Shown piece after piece: positions 5,986 through 7,038 of a stretch of DNA of 7,038 nucleotides (positions are counted from its first letter, which is position 1; each line of letters opens with the position of its first letter). Origin of the DNA: Desulfocapsaceae bacterium (GTDB lineage: Bacteria > Desulfobacterota > Desulfobulbia > Desulfobulbales > Desulfocapsaceae). The stretch covers positions 1 to 7,038 of the forward strand of contig JAOZLO010000145.1 of the NCBI GenBank assembly GCA_029934775.1, in the 5' to 3' direction. Both the position numbers and the translations under genes were made by a program. The notes below the pieces were generated by a model. That model had not been told where the DNA came from. It worked only from the letters and a program-made list of their open reading frames with translations, and searched no databases.

Positions 5986-6984
5986 ATGAAAAGGCGTATT
6001 ATTGTCAGCATGTTCGTTCTAGTTGCAGGTATAGCATTGATGGCAGGGACCATTCAGGCGAAAACATTAAAAATTTCACATGTCAGGCCCCAGGGAACGG
6101 CGATAGATAAAGATCTCCGCTGGTTTTCAGATACCTTGAAGGAGGTTTCCGGAGGAAAGCTGAAGAGCAAACTCTATCCGGCAAGTGCCCTTGGTGATTA
6201 TACCATCGTTCAGGAGAGAATTGGGCTCGGAGCAGTGGATATGGCATGTCAACCACCATCATCTGCGGCGGACAAGCGATTTCAGCTCGTCTATTTCCCC
6301 TATATGTTGAAAAATTGGGACCAGGCCCGGAAAAATTATGGTTCAGGTGGCCCACTTCGAAAAGTCGTTAAAGAGCTCTATGCAGAACAAGATATACATC
6401 TTCTGTCTGTCTGGCCTGTTTATTTTGGTGGTATTGCCTTTAATACAGAGGTGAAAAATCCTGGTGATCCGGATGCGGCCAAGGGAATAAAGCTTCGGGT
6501 TCCACCAATGAAAACATTCCAACTTCTTGCAGATACCACCGGATATCTTGGAACCCCAATCCCCTTTTCAGATGCCTTTACAGCTGTTCAGACCGGTGTT
6601 GTAGATGGTGTGATCGGCTCAGGAGCAGAGGGCTACTATTCATCTTTTAGAGATGTAACCAAAAACTACCTGCCCTCCAACACTCACTTTGAGGTGTGGT
6701 ACCTGATAATCAGTAAAAAGAAATTCGATAAACTTTCTGCAGAGGAACAGAAGCAGCTGCAGGATGTTGCTGATCAGTTTGAAGAGCGTCGCTGGAGTGT
6801 TGCAGAGGCAGACCAGAAAGCCAATGAACAACGTCTCGCTGATTACGGCGCAACCATATTGCCTATCAGTGAAGAAGAAATTAATGCGACTGCAAAAAAA
6901 GTTCAGGCTGTTGTATGGCCACAGATTCTTGACGATGTTGGTAAAGAATGGGCCCAGGGGGTTCTTGACAGTATCATTAAGTAA
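5986..6984 (+). CDS. dctP: TRAP transporter periplasmic substrate-binding protein, DctP family
   Basis: A 332-residue periplasmic binding protein that captures the substrate and delivers it to DctQM. Residues 1-25 are a Sec signal peptide (MKRR, hydrophobic core, cleavage after TIQA), so the mature protein starts near KTLKISHVRP. The DctP fold is visible: WFSDTLKEVSGGKLKSKLYP early on, GIKLRVPP with R171, the conserved arginine that salt-bridges the substrate carboxylate in this family, and AFTAVQTGVVDGVIGSGAE around 190-208. The substrate therefore almost certainly has a carboxylate. The family's ENP-like residues after VVDG are replaced by IGSGAE, suggesting a pocket unlike that of classic C4-dicarboxylate or sialic acid binders. 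It is last in the operon, an order (Q-M-P) differing from the common P-Q-M. The length is complete and the stop is at 6982-6984. Confidence 0.92.
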   Translation: MKRRIIVSMFVLVAGIALMAGTIQAKTLKISHVRPQGTAIDKDLRWFSDTLKEVSGGKLKSKLYPASALGDYTIVQERIGLGAVDMACQPPSSAADKRFQLVYFPYMLKNWDQARKNYGSGGPLRKVVKELYAEQDIHLLSVWPVYFGGIAFNTEVKNPGDPDAAKGIKLRVPPMKTFQLLADTTGYLGTPIPFSDAFTAVQTGVVDGVIGSGAEGYYSSFRDVTKNYLPSNTHFEVWYLIISKKKFDKLSAEEQKQLQDVADQFEERRWSVAEADQKANEQRLADYGATILPISEEEINATAKKVQAVVWPQILDDVGKEWAQGVLDSIIK

Positions 6985-7038
6985 TGGCGTCGTAAAAACT
7001 CTCCATCTGCTTCGTTGCTGTAAATTTTCTATCATCAC
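6985..7038. repeat. Possible dispersed intergenic repeat, left end, cut by window edge
   Basis: Directly after the DctP stop the sequence reads TGGCGTCGTAAAAACTC and then CATCTGCTTCGTTGCTG. I associate this wording with a family of imperfect palindromic intergenic repeats common in deltaproteobacterial genomes, whose far end would read back as TTTTTACGACGCCA. Only one end is visible, no second copy lies in the window, and no ordinary terminator hairpin is seen. The identification is from memory of the pattern and cannot be confirmed here. Confidence 0.4.

Noticed and set aside
6640..7038. Long minus-strand open frame over the end of the DctP gene
   Set aside because: It is antisense to a well-supported binding protein, its translation is low-complexity in cysteine and phenylalanine, and it resembles no family.

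Overview
The window looks like bacterial chromosome, most likely from an anaerobic or marine deltaproteobacterium (Desulfobacterota). This is inferred from moderate GC with AT-rich spacers, a TRAP carboxylate transporter, a sigma-54-type promoter, and a 3' end resembling a dispersed intergenic repeat I associate with such genomes. No taxonomic marker is present, so the assignment is tentative.

Layout: bases 1-502 hold the decayed N-terminal part of an alanine dehydrogenase gene (ald) on the minus strand. It still has a perfect Shine-Dalgarno sequence and start codon but is broken by stops and frameshifts. Bases 503-926 are an AT-rich gene-free spacer with two inverted repeats and a good sigma-54 (-24/-12) promoter candidate at 835-850 facing right. 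From 927 to 6984 seven tightly packed plus-strand genes form what appears to be one operon. Three encode a heteromeric flavin/iron-sulfur dehydrogenase: a DadA/glycine-oxidase-like beta subunit, a small [2Fe-2S] gamma subunit, and an HcnB/LhpE/OoxA-like alpha subunit with a BFD-type [2Fe-2S] domain. A RidA-family imine/enamine deaminase follows, then a complete TRAP transporter in the order DctQ, DctM, DctP. The last 54 bases hold no gene and look like the start of a dispersed repeat.

Proposed joint function (inference): the DctP-type binding protein captures an organic acid with an amino, imino or opine-type nitrogen in the periplasm, and DctQM imports it. The three-subunit dehydrogenase oxidises the C-N bond, passing electrons through FAD and [2Fe-2S] centres to an unidentified acceptor. 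The RidA protein hydrolyses the reactive imine/enamine to the keto acid. The closest known architectures are D-hydroxyproline dehydrogenase (LhpBEF), opine oxidases and hydrogen cyanide synthase (HcnABC). No epimerase, racemase or downstream catabolic enzyme lies in the window, so the substrate cannot be fixed. The adjacent dead ald gene hints at a locus with a history in alanine or amino acid catabolism, though it may be coincidental.
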